Below, piece by piece: positions 46,101 through 53,745 of a stretch of 53,745 nt of DNA. Source of the stretch: Candidatus Woesearchaeota archaeon. Its GTDB lineage: Archaea > Nanobdellota > Nanobdellia > Woesearchaeales > UBA10216. The stretch spans positions 1-53,745 of the forward strand of contig JACPBX010000007.1 in NCBI GenBank assembly GCA_016180085.1, given 5' to 3'. How positions within the stretch are numbered: the stretch's first letter is position 1; every line of letters starts with the position of its first letter. Under the pieces are notes generated by a model. That model was not told the DNA's origin and searched no databases. It saw only the letters and a list, made by a program, of their open reading frames with translations. The position numbers and the translations under genes are program-made.

Positions 46101-47099
46101 ATGGCAGCCAGTTCCAGACAGCCGAGCGTGCTCGAAAGCCTGACAACACTTTCTGAAGATGGCGTTATGGCCCTCAGTTTGGCAATAAAGGAAGAAATTC
46201 TCAGTGCAGCAAACAATTTCAGCAACTCTGCATACTACACGGATACGGCTCAGAAACCGCACAGTGAAAGGCTGGCCAGAATGGAGGCTTACGTCGACCA
46301 TTTCGACAGGCCGGACTGGAATGGAGTAACTGCACGCATGTTATCATGGCTGCTGTCAATGGGACATTATCCCAAGACAGTTGTGGACGCTGGCTGCGGG
46401 CCAGGTCTCTCCAGCGAGGTAATTCTTCGCAAGCTGGAGCCTGAGAGGCTCATACTCGTGGACATGATACCGGAAGCGCTTGATATGGCAAAAATGCGAC
46501 TGGAACCAGTAGCTGGAAGCCGCACCAAGCTTGATTACATGCCTGGCAACTTCCAGTCTCTGGACACGCTTATTCAGGAACCAGTGGACCTTATAGTGAT
46601 GCGGGCTGCGTCGCGCTACCTGCCAGAGCATCTTCACACTGGCACTTACAGAAAGATGAGAGAAATGTTGTCCGAAAGCGGCGCCGTTTTGCTGGACGTT
46701 CCCATCGAGAAGGGCTTTCTTACGCTAGAGTTGATGAAAGCATTTGCACAGGCTTTGACCAAAGTGTTTCAAATTCGGGATCAGAGACTTGTGGAAGCTG
46801 CCAAATTTCCCTTTTCCCTGGAGCCATCGGAGGGTGAAGAGGCTGAACAAAAGTATTTGGCCGACGCTGGATTCTCTAACCTCAGTCAGAGGCAATTCTG
46901 CAATTTGCTGCAAAAGGGCAAGAAGAAAGAACTTATTGATCACTTTGTTAAAAGGGCCGCATATGTCGTCAGACAGAGCCTAACAGATTACCCGCTGGTG
47001 ATTGGCAAGCAGGATGAACTACACAGGGAACTTGCACAGAACATTTTATCTCGCACGCTGCCCTTCGGGTCTATAGTGGCGTTCCTGGCAGAAAAATAA
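46101..47099 (+). CDS. Class I SAM-dependent methyltransferase (paralog 2)
   Basis: TVVDAGCGPGLSSEVIL, LILVDMIPEALDMAKMRL; ATG at 46101 preferred over 46005. Confidence 0.85.
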   Translation: MAASSRQPSVLESLTTLSEDGVMALSLAIKEEILSAANNFSNSAYYTDTAQKPHSERLARMEAYVDHFDRPDWNGVTARMLSWLLSMGHYPKTVVDAGCGPGLSSEVILRKLEPERLILVDMIPEALDMAKMRLEPVAGSRTKLDYMPGNFQSLDTLIQEPVDLIVMRAASRYLPEHLHTGTYRKMREMLSESGAVLLDVPIEKGFLTLELMKAFAQALTKVFQIRDQRLVEAAKFPFSLEPSEGEEAEQKYLADAGFSNLSQRQFCNLLQKGKKKELIDHFVKRAAYVVRQSLTDYPLVIGKQDELHRELAQNILSRTLPFGSIVAFLAEK

Positions 47100-47135
47100 G
47101 GGCTACATAAGGGATAAGTAATATCGGAATTCAGC

Positions 47136-48476
47136 TTAGGCAAGGACAATGCGCTGCCCGTCATGCGCCATGTGGACCTGCTTTTCGCTGTAGCCAAGCC
47201 CGAGGGCTATGTGCTTCAGGGCTTCCTTTGACCTTCGCTCGCCATGTGACGGGAAGATGTGCCTGGGCTTCAGCAGCTCAAGAAGGCGCTTTAAGTCCTG
47301 CCCTGAGGCGTGTCCTGACTGGTGGACGTCCTTGAACATCCTGACGTTTGACTTTTTAAGGTGCAACTCAAGTCTTTCCCTGTTCCTCCTGTTTGTGGGC
47401 GTTGGTATTACCCTGCACGAGAACACGACGGCGTCCTGAGGCCCCAGGTTGAAGTGCAGCAGGCCGGAGGCAATCCTCGAAAGCACTGACTTTGGCTCAC
47501 CCTGGTGGCCCGTGCAGATGATAAGGTATTTTTCCTTTCCATCCCGGTCTATTCTCCTGAGCTTTTCGCCTACCTTGGCGGAGAACCTCACAATCTCTGC
47601 CTTTTCTGAAAAGTTGACCAGCTTCAGCTCCTCGGCAGCCGAGATGTATTTTGACATGCTTCTTCCCAGCACGACCACGCGCCTTCCAATTTTGTGGCCT
47701 ATCTCTATTATGCTTTTCAGCCTTGCAATGTGCGATGAGAAAGTTGTGACAATAATGCCCCGGCCACTGTGGCTTTGCGCCATAAGGACATCATCGAGCA
47801 TCTCTTTCGCAACCTTTTCTGATGGCGTTTTCGCATCAACATGGGCGTTGGTGCAGTCAACAAAGGCTGCAAGGACACCCTCCTTTCCAAGCTGCTGCAG
47901 CCTTGCATAGTTCGGGGGCTTGCCCAGTGTTGGGGTGTCATCTAACTTGAAGTCGTTGGCGTAAACAACCGCGCCATGGGGCGTGTGGACCGCTACAGTT
48001 GCTGTGTGGGGCGTGGAATGGGTGGTGTTTATGAGCTCAACCTGCAGCTTTTTTGAAACAGCCACCCTGCCATTGAGGTCTATCACCTTCAGCTTGTTCT
48101 TCAGCCTTGTCCCGCTGTCATCAAGGAGGTGCTTGAGGACCTGCATGGTGTACGGAGTCCCTATTATTGGCGCGTCATAATGGCCTGCCAGGTAAGGTAT
48201 TGCCCCCAAGTGATCAAGGTGTGCGTGGCTTGGCACTATGGCCCTGACCTTGCCTTTCCACTCCTTCAGCAGCTCGTCATCAGGCACTGCCTTTGCCTTG
48301 ATCAGCACATCCCTGTTCAGCCTGACAACATCCTCCTCGTCGTCATCGGTTACTTTTATGTAGTTCTCGAGGTGCAGCCCCATGTCGCATATCACGACCT
48401 CATCGTCAACTTTCACGGCAACCATGTTCCTGCCGACTTCATCAAACCCAGAAACAGTACATACTTCAACGGTCAT
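47136..48476 (-). CDS. rnj: Archaeal RNase J-type beta-CASP ribonuclease
   Basis: SHAHLDHLGAIPYL, HSTPHTATVAVHTPHG, CTGHQGEPKSVLSRI; start MTVEVCTVSGFDEVGRNMVAV preferred. Confidence 0.9.
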   Translation of the reverse strand: MTVEVCTVSGFDEVGRNMVAVKVDDEVVICDMGLHLENYIKVTDDDEEDVVRLNRDVLIKAKAVPDDELLKEWKGKVRAIVPSHAHLDHLGAIPYLAGHYDAPIIGTPYTMQVLKHLLDDSGTRLKNKLKVIDLNGRVAVSKKLQVELINTTHSTPHTATVAVHTPHGAVVYANDFKLDDTPTLGKPPNYARLQQLGKEGVLAAFVDCTNAHVDAKTPSEKVAKEMLDDVLMAQSHSGRGIIVTTFSSHIARLKSIIEIGHKIGRRVVVLGRSMSKYISAAEELKLVNFSEKAEIVRFSAKVGEKLRRIDRDGKEKYLIICTGHQGEPKSVLSRIASGLLHFNLGPQDAVVFSCRVIPTPTNRRNRERLELHLKKSNVRMFKDVHQSGHASGQDLKRLLELLKPRHIFPSHGERRSKEALKHIALGLGYSEKQVHMAHDGQRIVLA

Positions 48477-48617
48477 TTTTTCCAATAGCGCTGCTTCAGC
48501 AGCAGCCTGTTTTAATAGTTTTCTATCGGTCAGCTCTATGGCTGCAACCACAGTTAAATTTAATAAGCGCTTGAATATCCGCTTGGATTGACCCCCAAGG
48601 CAAAGGAATTCGCCTGG

Positions 48618-48642
48618 GCCCAATCGCAGCGGCGATTTGGGC
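48618..48642. repeat. Bulged hairpin family member 2
   Basis: GCCCAATCGC-AGCG-GCGATTTGGGC. Confidence 0.55.
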
Positions 48643-48658
48643 TTTCCTAAAGGGTCAT

Positions 48659-48815
48659 GCGGGGGTGGCAGAGCCCGGTCAACGAAAACCGCGGGTTTTC
48701 GAGGTCATAAACCTACGGTTTCCGACCAAATGCGCAAGCTTCAGACGACCTTTTTACTCGCTGCGGCGAGCAAAAAGCTCGACCAAAAAACGTGAAAAGG
48801 TTGCGGAAAAGCTTG
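48659..48815 (+). tRNA. Incomplete tRNA-Leu(CAG): 5' portion through the anticodon stem, with D-loop and 37/38 introns; 3' part absent
   Basis: GCGGGGG acceptor 5' strand, D-arm GCA..GAGCCCGGTCAA[47-nt intron 48683-48729]A..TGC, anticodon arm CAAGC-TTCAGA[about 64-nt intron 48746-48809]-GCTTG. Confidence 0.5.
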
Positions 48816-48880
48816 TCCCTTAGTGCAGTTCACAGGAAAAGGCTTCTATGGCTCCCATGGTGCAGGGCAAGGAGTCTACG

Positions 48881-49912
48881 ATGAAAGCAATGCGCTTTCA
48901 CGAGTTTGGAGGCCCTGAGGTTTTGTCTTACGAGGACGTGCCAAGGCCTGCTCCGAATTTTGGCGAGGCCCTTGTCAGGGTCAAGGCAGCTTCCCTGAAC
49001 CGTATAGACATCTGGGTTGAGAAAGGCGGCTATTACAAGCCAAGCCTGCCTCACATTCCCGGAAGCGATGCCGCAGGCATTGTTGAAGAAGTCAAAGCTA
49101 GCGATGCTGCCGATGCCTCGCTTGTCGGCAGGAAGGTAATTGTTTATCCCACTTTGGCATGCTTCCACTGCAAGTACTGCATCGAGGGCAGCCACAACCT
49201 CTGCGCCAGTTACAAGACACTAGGAGCCCAGGTTGACGGCAGCTACGCAGAGTACGTGACTGTCCCTGTAAAAAACCTGATAGGCATGCCACCCAATTTG
49301 AAATTCGAGGAGGCTGCTGCCCTCCCTTTGACATTTACAACCGCTTACCACATGCTCGTTGACAGGGCAAAGGCCCAGCCAAACGAAACTGTTCTGGTCT
49401 TGGGGGCAGGAGCCGGCGTTGGAGTTGCTGCAGTCCAGATTGCAGCGCTTTTGGGAGCAAAGGTCATTGCGACATCATCAAGCGAGGAAAAGCTGAGAAA
49501 AGCGCAAAGGATTGGTGCCGACGTCACGGTAAACTATTCTGAGGAGGGCTGGGCTGATGAGGTCATGGCAGCCACGAACAACAAAGGCGTTGACGTCATA
49601 ATTGACCATATCGGAGCAGAGACGTTCACGAAGGGCATAAGGTGCCTTGCAAAGAACGGCAGGCTCGTCAGCTGCGGAGTCACTTCCGGCAATGAGGCAA
49701 CGATAAACATCCGCGAGCTTTTCATGGCACAGCGCTCAATCCTTGGCTCGGTTTCAGGTACGATGAAGGATTTCCTTGCAGTAACAAGGCTTGCTGCCGA
49801 GAACAAGATAAGGCCTGTGCTCGACTCTGTTTACCGCCTCAGGGAGGCAAGAAAAGCGCAGGAACGGCTCCTGTCAAGGCAGTCGTTTGGGAAGATAGTT
49901 CTGGTGCCATAG
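48881..49912 (+). CDS. Zinc-type alcohol dehydrogenase/quinone oxidoreductase family protein
   Basis: MKAMRFHEFGGPEVLSYEDVPRP, VLVLGAGAGVGVAAVQIAALLGAKVIAT. Confidence 0.9.
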   Translation: MKAMRFHEFGGPEVLSYEDVPRPAPNFGEALVRVKAASLNRIDIWVEKGGYYKPSLPHIPGSDAAGIVEEVKASDAADASLVGRKVIVYPTLACFHCKYCIEGSHNLCASYKTLGAQVDGSYAEYVTVPVKNLIGMPPNLKFEEAAALPLTFTTAYHMLVDRAKAQPNETVLVLGAGAGVGVAAVQIAALLGAKVIATSSSEEKLRKAQRIGADVTVNYSEEGWADEVMAATNNKGVDVIIDHIGAETFTKGIRCLAKNGRLVSCGVTSGNEATINIRELFMAQRSILGSVSGTMKDFLAVTRLAAENKIRPVLDSVYRLREARKAQERLLSRQSFGKIVLVP

Positions 49913-49927
49913 TTTTTTTGGTCAAGC

Positions 49928-49951
49928 CACAAGTCGCTTTTAGCGACTGTG
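49928..49951 (-). repeat. Bulged hairpin family member 3 (opposite orientation)
   Basis: Minus strand CACAGTCGC-TAAAA-GCGACTTGTG. Confidence 0.5.
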
Positions 49952-49982
49952 CCCAGTCGAGCTTTGCTCGACTTGGGTTTTT
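49952..49982 (+). terminator. Bulged hairpin member 4 followed by T-run, likely terminator
   Basis: CCCAGTCGAGC-TTT-GCTCGACTTGGG then TTTTTG, just after the oxidoreductase stop. Confidence 0.55.
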
Positions 49983-50010
49983 GTGAGCATCAGCGAACAA
50001 AAAGGTTGAG

Positions 50011-50188
50011 TGGGGCTGCTGGGACATTCGAGCCTTTTCCGCCAGCGCTTTTGCCGAGCGCACGAGGGAAAAGGGCTGTTCGAACCCAGACTACGTCGTT
50101 TTTCTAACCCGTTTTCCCCCAGGGCTTTTTCACCGGGTGAAAAAGGGCTGCCCGAACGGCGTGTGTTACCAAGTTGCACTACAGCCCC
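50011..50188 (-). tRNA. tRNA-Pro(CGG) with two introns: 37/38 (50100-50150) and T-loop 59/60 (50025-50078)
   Basis: Acceptor GGGGCTG/CAGCCCC, D-stem GTG/CAC, anticodon loop TTCGGG+A, T-stem CTGGG/CCCAG, T-loop TTCGAA+T. Both junctions fit a BHB; mature length 73 nt; TATA TTTAAATA upstream. Confidence 0.88.
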
Positions 50189-50231
50189 AATAAGTCTCCG
50201 GCAACTTAGAACCCTATTTAAAGATATTCTG

Positions 50232-51140
50232 TCAAGCCTGCTGTTTTGAAATCTTAACGTTGTTCTTCTGCTCCAGCAGCTTGGCTATGGCTATCCAGTC
50301 CTCTTTGGCAAGGCCCTTGTCCATGCCTTCCTGGAGGATTTTGACAGTGGCTGCAGCGATTGGAAGGGTTAATTTCAGCTTTTTTATCTCCGAATCAGCC
50401 AGCTTGTGGTCCTTGTTCATCAGCTCAAGCAGGAAGGTTGGTGAGAAGTCGCGCTGCAGGATGCTTGGCATTTTGGCAGTTGCAACCCCGCTTTTGGCTC
50501 CTGAGTTGTCAAACGCTTCAATTATTACATCAATAGGCAACCCTTCCTTCAGGCCAAGTACAACGCCTTCAAGATAGCTTTCAAGAACCATCGCCTGGGT
50601 CAGGTTAAGGGCAATCTTCATCCTCTGGCCGTAAGTGTTCGGGCCGCAGTAGATGAGACGCTTACCCATAGCCTCAAGCACATTGCGGCACTTTTCAAAC
50701 ACCTCTTTTTTGCCGCCAATCATGTAAAGCAAAGTTCCCTCTGCAGCTCCCTTCATCCCGCCAGTTACAGGCGCATCCAGAAACTCTGCGCCTTTCTCAG
50801 CGCATTTCCCGGCCATCTCAGCAGTCAGCTCCACAGAGGTTGTGCTACTGTCAATCAGGATGTTTTTTCTGGACAGCGAGGACATTATCCCGCTGCTGCT
50901 GTAAAGAATATCCCTTAGCGAAGCGTCGTTGGAGACGCACATAAGGACAACCTCTGCCTTCCCGCAGAGCTCTGCAGGCGTATCAACGACAGTCGCTCCC
51001 TGAATGGCTTCTGCCTTCGGCCTTGTGCGGTTGTAGACGAAAACATTGAAGCCTGCCTTAACGAGGTTGCGGCTCATTCCCGAGCCCATTGTGCCTATGC
51101 CGGCGAAGCCAACGTTTTGGATTACCATAAGAATCATCAC
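50232..51140 (-). CDS. NAD-binding beta-hydroxyacid dehydrogenase family protein
   Basis: VGFAGIGTMGSGMSRNLVKAGFNVFVYNRT, DAPVTGGMKGAAEGTL. Confidence 0.9.
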   Translation of the reverse strand: MMILMVIQNVGFAGIGTMGSGMSRNLVKAGFNVFVYNRTRPKAEAIQGATVVDTPAELCGKAEVVLMCVSNDASLRDILYSSSGIMSSLSRKNILIDSSTTSVELTAEMAGKCAEKGAEFLDAPVTGGMKGAAEGTLLYMIGGKKEVFEKCRNVLEAMGKRLIYCGPNTYGQRMKIALNLTQAMVLESYLEGVVLGLKEGLPIDVIIEAFDNSGAKSGVATAKMPSILQRDFSPTFLLELMNKDHKLADSEIKKLKLTLPIAAATVKILQEGMDKGLAKEDWIAIAKLLEQKNNVKISKQQA

Positions 51141-52702
51141 AGCTTGTCAAAACTTGTCTTTCCAGAAAGCAGTTGCCACAAAATGCCGGGCAATTCTTTT
51201 ATTTTTACCCTTGCTTGCTTTGTGGTGTCTCTATCACGAATTGTCACAGCATGATCTTTAAGGGAGTCAAAGTCGAAAGTAACGCAAAAAGGTGTCCCGA
51301 CCTCGTCCATACGAGCATATCTGCGCCCTATAGAGGCGTTTTCGTCGTAGAAGCAGCTGAAGTCCTGTCTCAGCTCGTCGTAGATTTTTTTCGCGGCCGC
51401 AACTAATTCCTCTTTATTCGACAGCAGCGGGAATACTGCAATCTTAATCGGTGCCAGCTTAGGATTCAGGTGCAAGACAATGTTCTCCCTCTTGCTGTCG
51501 TATTCGTAAGCGTCAAACAGGAACACCAGAAAAGTCCTGTCAACTCCAAGCGAAGGCTCTGCGACAACGTGAGGCACGACTTTTGCGCTGGTTTCGGGGT
51601 CAAAATAGCTCAGGTCCTTGCCTGATGCCTTGATGTGCTGCTGCAGGTCATAATCAGACCTGTTTGAGGTGCCTTCCAGCTCTTTCCAGCCAAAGGGAAA
51701 GTTGTATTCCAAGTCCCAAGTATCGGTTGCGTAGTGGCTTTTTTCCTCTTTCACGTGTTGCCTTATTCTCAAATTCTCAGATTTTGCGCCAAGCCCGACA
51801 AACCAGTTGTGCTCAAACGCGAGCCAGTAGGCATGCCACGGCAGAATCAGCTTCTTGTCAAGCATTTCTTTTACCTTCATCTTTTTATGCTGCTCATCTT
51901 TCTTCTTCTGCATTTCACTTGTTAACACGTTCAGGTCGTGGCTGTAAAATTCCTCAACATACGGGCATTTCTCAATTTTGTTTGGATGCACAAAGTATTC
52001 TATCTCCATCTGCTCAAATTCCCTGCACCTGAACAGGAAATCCCTTGGCGAGATTTCGTTGCGAAACGCCTTGCCAATCTGGGCTATTCCAAACGGCAGC
52101 TTCATCCTGGCGTTTTCCTGCACCAGCTTAAAGTTTGCAAAGATCAGCTGCGCTGTTTCAGGCCTGAGGTAGGCCTCTGCCTCCTTGCCCTCGCTTGGCC
52201 CGACAGTTGTTTTGAACATGAGGTTGAATGGCTGGGCTATTTTAAGCTGGTCTGAGCCGCAGCGGGGGCATTTTATCTTGTTCTTTGCAATAGCTTCCTG
52301 CAGCTGCTGTGCATTCATTCCCGCAGTTGCTGCTTTTGTTTTGTCTTCAACAAGGTGGTCTGCCCTTGTGCTGTTGCCGCACTTTCCGCATCGTGCCATT
52401 ATGTCTGTAAAGTTTGCAACGTGCCCTGAAGCCTCCCAGACCTTAGGGTGGGTTATGATGCTTCCGTCAATGCCAACAACATCGGCCCTGCTGCGAACAT
52501 GAGCTTTCCACCATTCATGCTTGATGTTGTTCTTCAGCTCAACGCCCAGCGGTCCGTAATCAAAGAACCCTGACATTCCGCCGTATATCTCGGAGTTTTG
52601 GTAGACAAAGCCTTTCCTCTTGCAGAACGTAGCCATCTCATCTATCGTAAGCTTTTTCGCCTGCGGCTGCTTAGTTTGGGGCTGTTTCTTTTCCTCTGCC
52701 AT
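51137..52702 (-). CDS. glyS: Glycyl-tRNA synthetase
   Basis: YGGMSGFFDYGPLGVELKNNIK, YLRPETAQLIFANF, AFRNEISPRDFLFRCREFEQMEIEYF. Confidence 0.95.
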   Translation of the reverse strand: MAEEKKQPQTKQPQAKKLTIDEMATFCKRKGFVYQNSEIYGGMSGFFDYGPLGVELKNNIKHEWWKAHVRSRADVVGIDGSIITHPKVWEASGHVANFTDIMARCGKCGNSTRADHLVEDKTKAATAGMNAQQLQEAIAKNKIKCPRCGSDQLKIAQPFNLMFKTTVGPSEGKEAEAYLRPETAQLIFANFKLVQENARMKLPFGIAQIGKAFRNEISPRDFLFRCREFEQMEIEYFVHPNKIEKCPYVEEFYSHDLNVLTSEMQKKKDEQHKKMKVKEMLDKKLILPWHAYWLAFEHNWFVGLGAKSENLRIRQHVKEEKSHYATDTWDLEYNFPFGWKELEGTSNRSDYDLQQHIKASGKDLSYFDPETSAKVVPHVVAEPSLGVDRTFLVFLFDAYEYDSKRENIVLHLNPKLAPIKIAVFPLLSNKEELVAAAKKIYDELRQDFSCFYDENASIGRRYARMDEVGTPFCVTFDFDSLKDHAVTIRDRDTTKQARVKIKELPGILWQLLSGKTSFDKL

Positions 52703-52757
52703 ACCAGCTTACCCTTTGGAGAAAGGTATAAATTGTTTGCGGTTTTAGCCTTGTTTT

Positions 52758-53576
52758 ATGCTCAGATTTTCAGCAGAGGCAGCAGCTGCAAATGTTGTTA
52801 AAGGCATATCGTCCTATTATGTTCCGCACTACCACAATTCCAGAACCAGCCCCCTTACAGTTTCGAAGAAGCTTGCAAAACGCTGCAGGGACATAACCTA
52901 CACGCAGGTATGCCGCGGCTTCAAAGACCTGACAAGCGTTAAAAGAGCCCTTGCAAAAGCTGCTGCTGTAAAACAAGTCAAAACTATTTTGGCAGTTACT
53001 GGCGACAAAGCTTCTGCAGCAGACATAAGCGTTTTTGACCTGATAAGAATAATAGACAAGAAGCGATTCAGGGCTGCCGCTGCCCTTGTTTTCACAAGGA
53101 AGAATGAGGCTGAAAGAGCGGCAAAAAAGGCAGCTGCAGGCGCAACCATTTTCTGCACCCAGCCCGTGTTTCCAAGCAATAGCCACAGACTGGTTAAAGT
53201 TTTGCGGCAGTTATCCCTGCAGCACAGCACAAAATGCAGCATCAGCATAGGCGTTTTTGCCCCTTTTCAGGCTGCTGCCTGCAAAAAAGCGGCTAAGGAA
53301 AAGCCCGATTTTATCACCGACACGTCCTTTATACATGAACTTGCTGCGGAAGAAAAGAAAGGCCCCTTGGCAGCCTACAGCGCAACAGTCCGACTTGCCA
53401 AAAATAACCTGGCTTCAGCTTTAAAGGTGGCCGCCTTGGTTAACAAAAGCAGGAAAAGCCGCTGCAAGGTAACCGGAATCCACTTTTTTGGCCTGGGCGA
53501 CAGGGTTTTCGGCAAGGGGAATGAGCGGGTCAGGGTTTCTGCCGGGCAGCTGCTGCGAAGCATAACTAGTACATGA
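52758..53576 (+). CDS. Possible methylenetetrahydrofolate reductase-like TIM-barrel protein
   Basis: ILAVTGD and GATIFCTQPVF resemble MTHFR motifs; otherwise divergent. Confidence 0.5.
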   Translation: MLRFSAEAAAANVVKGISSYYVPHYHNSRTSPLTVSKKLAKRCRDITYTQVCRGFKDLTSVKRALAKAAAVKQVKTILAVTGDKASAADISVFDLIRIIDKKRFRAAAALVFTRKNEAERAAKKAAAGATIFCTQPVFPSNSHRLVKVLRQLSLQHSTKCSISIGVFAPFQAAACKKAAKEKPDFITDTSFIHELAAEEKKGPLAAYSATVRLAKNNLASALKVAALVNKSRKSRCKVTGIHFFGLGDRVFGKGNERVRVSAGQLLRSITST

Positions 53577-53620
53577 AAAAACAATAGGTTTAAGAAAAGA
53601 AGCCTAACTCTGTATAGTAA

Positions 53621-53745
53621 TGAAAGCAAAGAGGCCTGCAAAGCCAAGAAAGATACTTTACAAGATAGTTGGGATGTGCAGGCTGTGCAAGACGAGGTTT
53701 GTTGTTGACAAGTCGAAGGGCCATTTTTCGGGAAATTATTGCCCG
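53621..53745 (+). CDS. Partial CDS, zinc-binding protein running off the window
   Basis: MKAKRPAKPRKILYKIVGMCRLCKTRFVVDKSKGHFSGNYCP... Confidence 0.55.

Noticed and set aside
48580-48660. Permuted tRNA-Leu with its 3' half upstream
   Set aside because: Upstream GACCCCCAAGG does not pair fully with GCGGGGG and no T-arm precedes it.
50010-50249. ORFs over the tRNA-Pro locus (also 49940..50179 minus and 49839..50063 minus)
   Set aside because: They overlap a complete intron-containing tRNA and show no protein-like composition.

Overview
The window looks like a DPANN-type archaeal chromosome segment (inferred from gene content; no search was run). Housekeeping genes include RNase HII, SAH hydrolase, type II GAPDH, FBP aldolase/phosphatase, thioredoxin reductase, PCNA, RNase J and GlyRS. 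There is a MoxR/VWA/DUF58 cluster (4.3-11.8 kb) and a large cell-surface island (14.9-41.6 kb) with 2494-aa and 1528-aa secreted proteins, plus a VapBC-like pair, a two-HKD phospholipase-D-like lipoprotein and a membrane Lon-type protease without ATPase. The strongest unusual signal is RNA processing. (1) rnhB appears interrupted by a 45-nt intervening sequence with an in-frame stop. Removing it restores the IDEAGRGPIIGP catalytic motif, and its boundaries fit a near-canonical bulge-helix-bulge (BHB). (2) tRNA-Pro(CGG) has two BHB introns, one at 37/38 and one in the T-loop at 59/60, and both begin with CAGCCCTTTT. (3) tRNA-Leu(GAG) has a 17-nt BHB intron at the same T-loop position. (4) There is a 3'-less tRNA-Leu(CAG) with a D-loop intron and an anticodon intron. 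(5) A partial tRNA-Leu 5' copy lies upstream of tRNA-Leu(GAG). Other unexplained structure includes a 100-nt structured RNA candidate at 375-474 behind a dispersed ACTGGACA/TATA element, a covarying bulged-hairpin family, a 20-bp repeat flanking a single gene, and tandem perfect inverted repeats around a promoter. All calls come from reading the sequence by eye.
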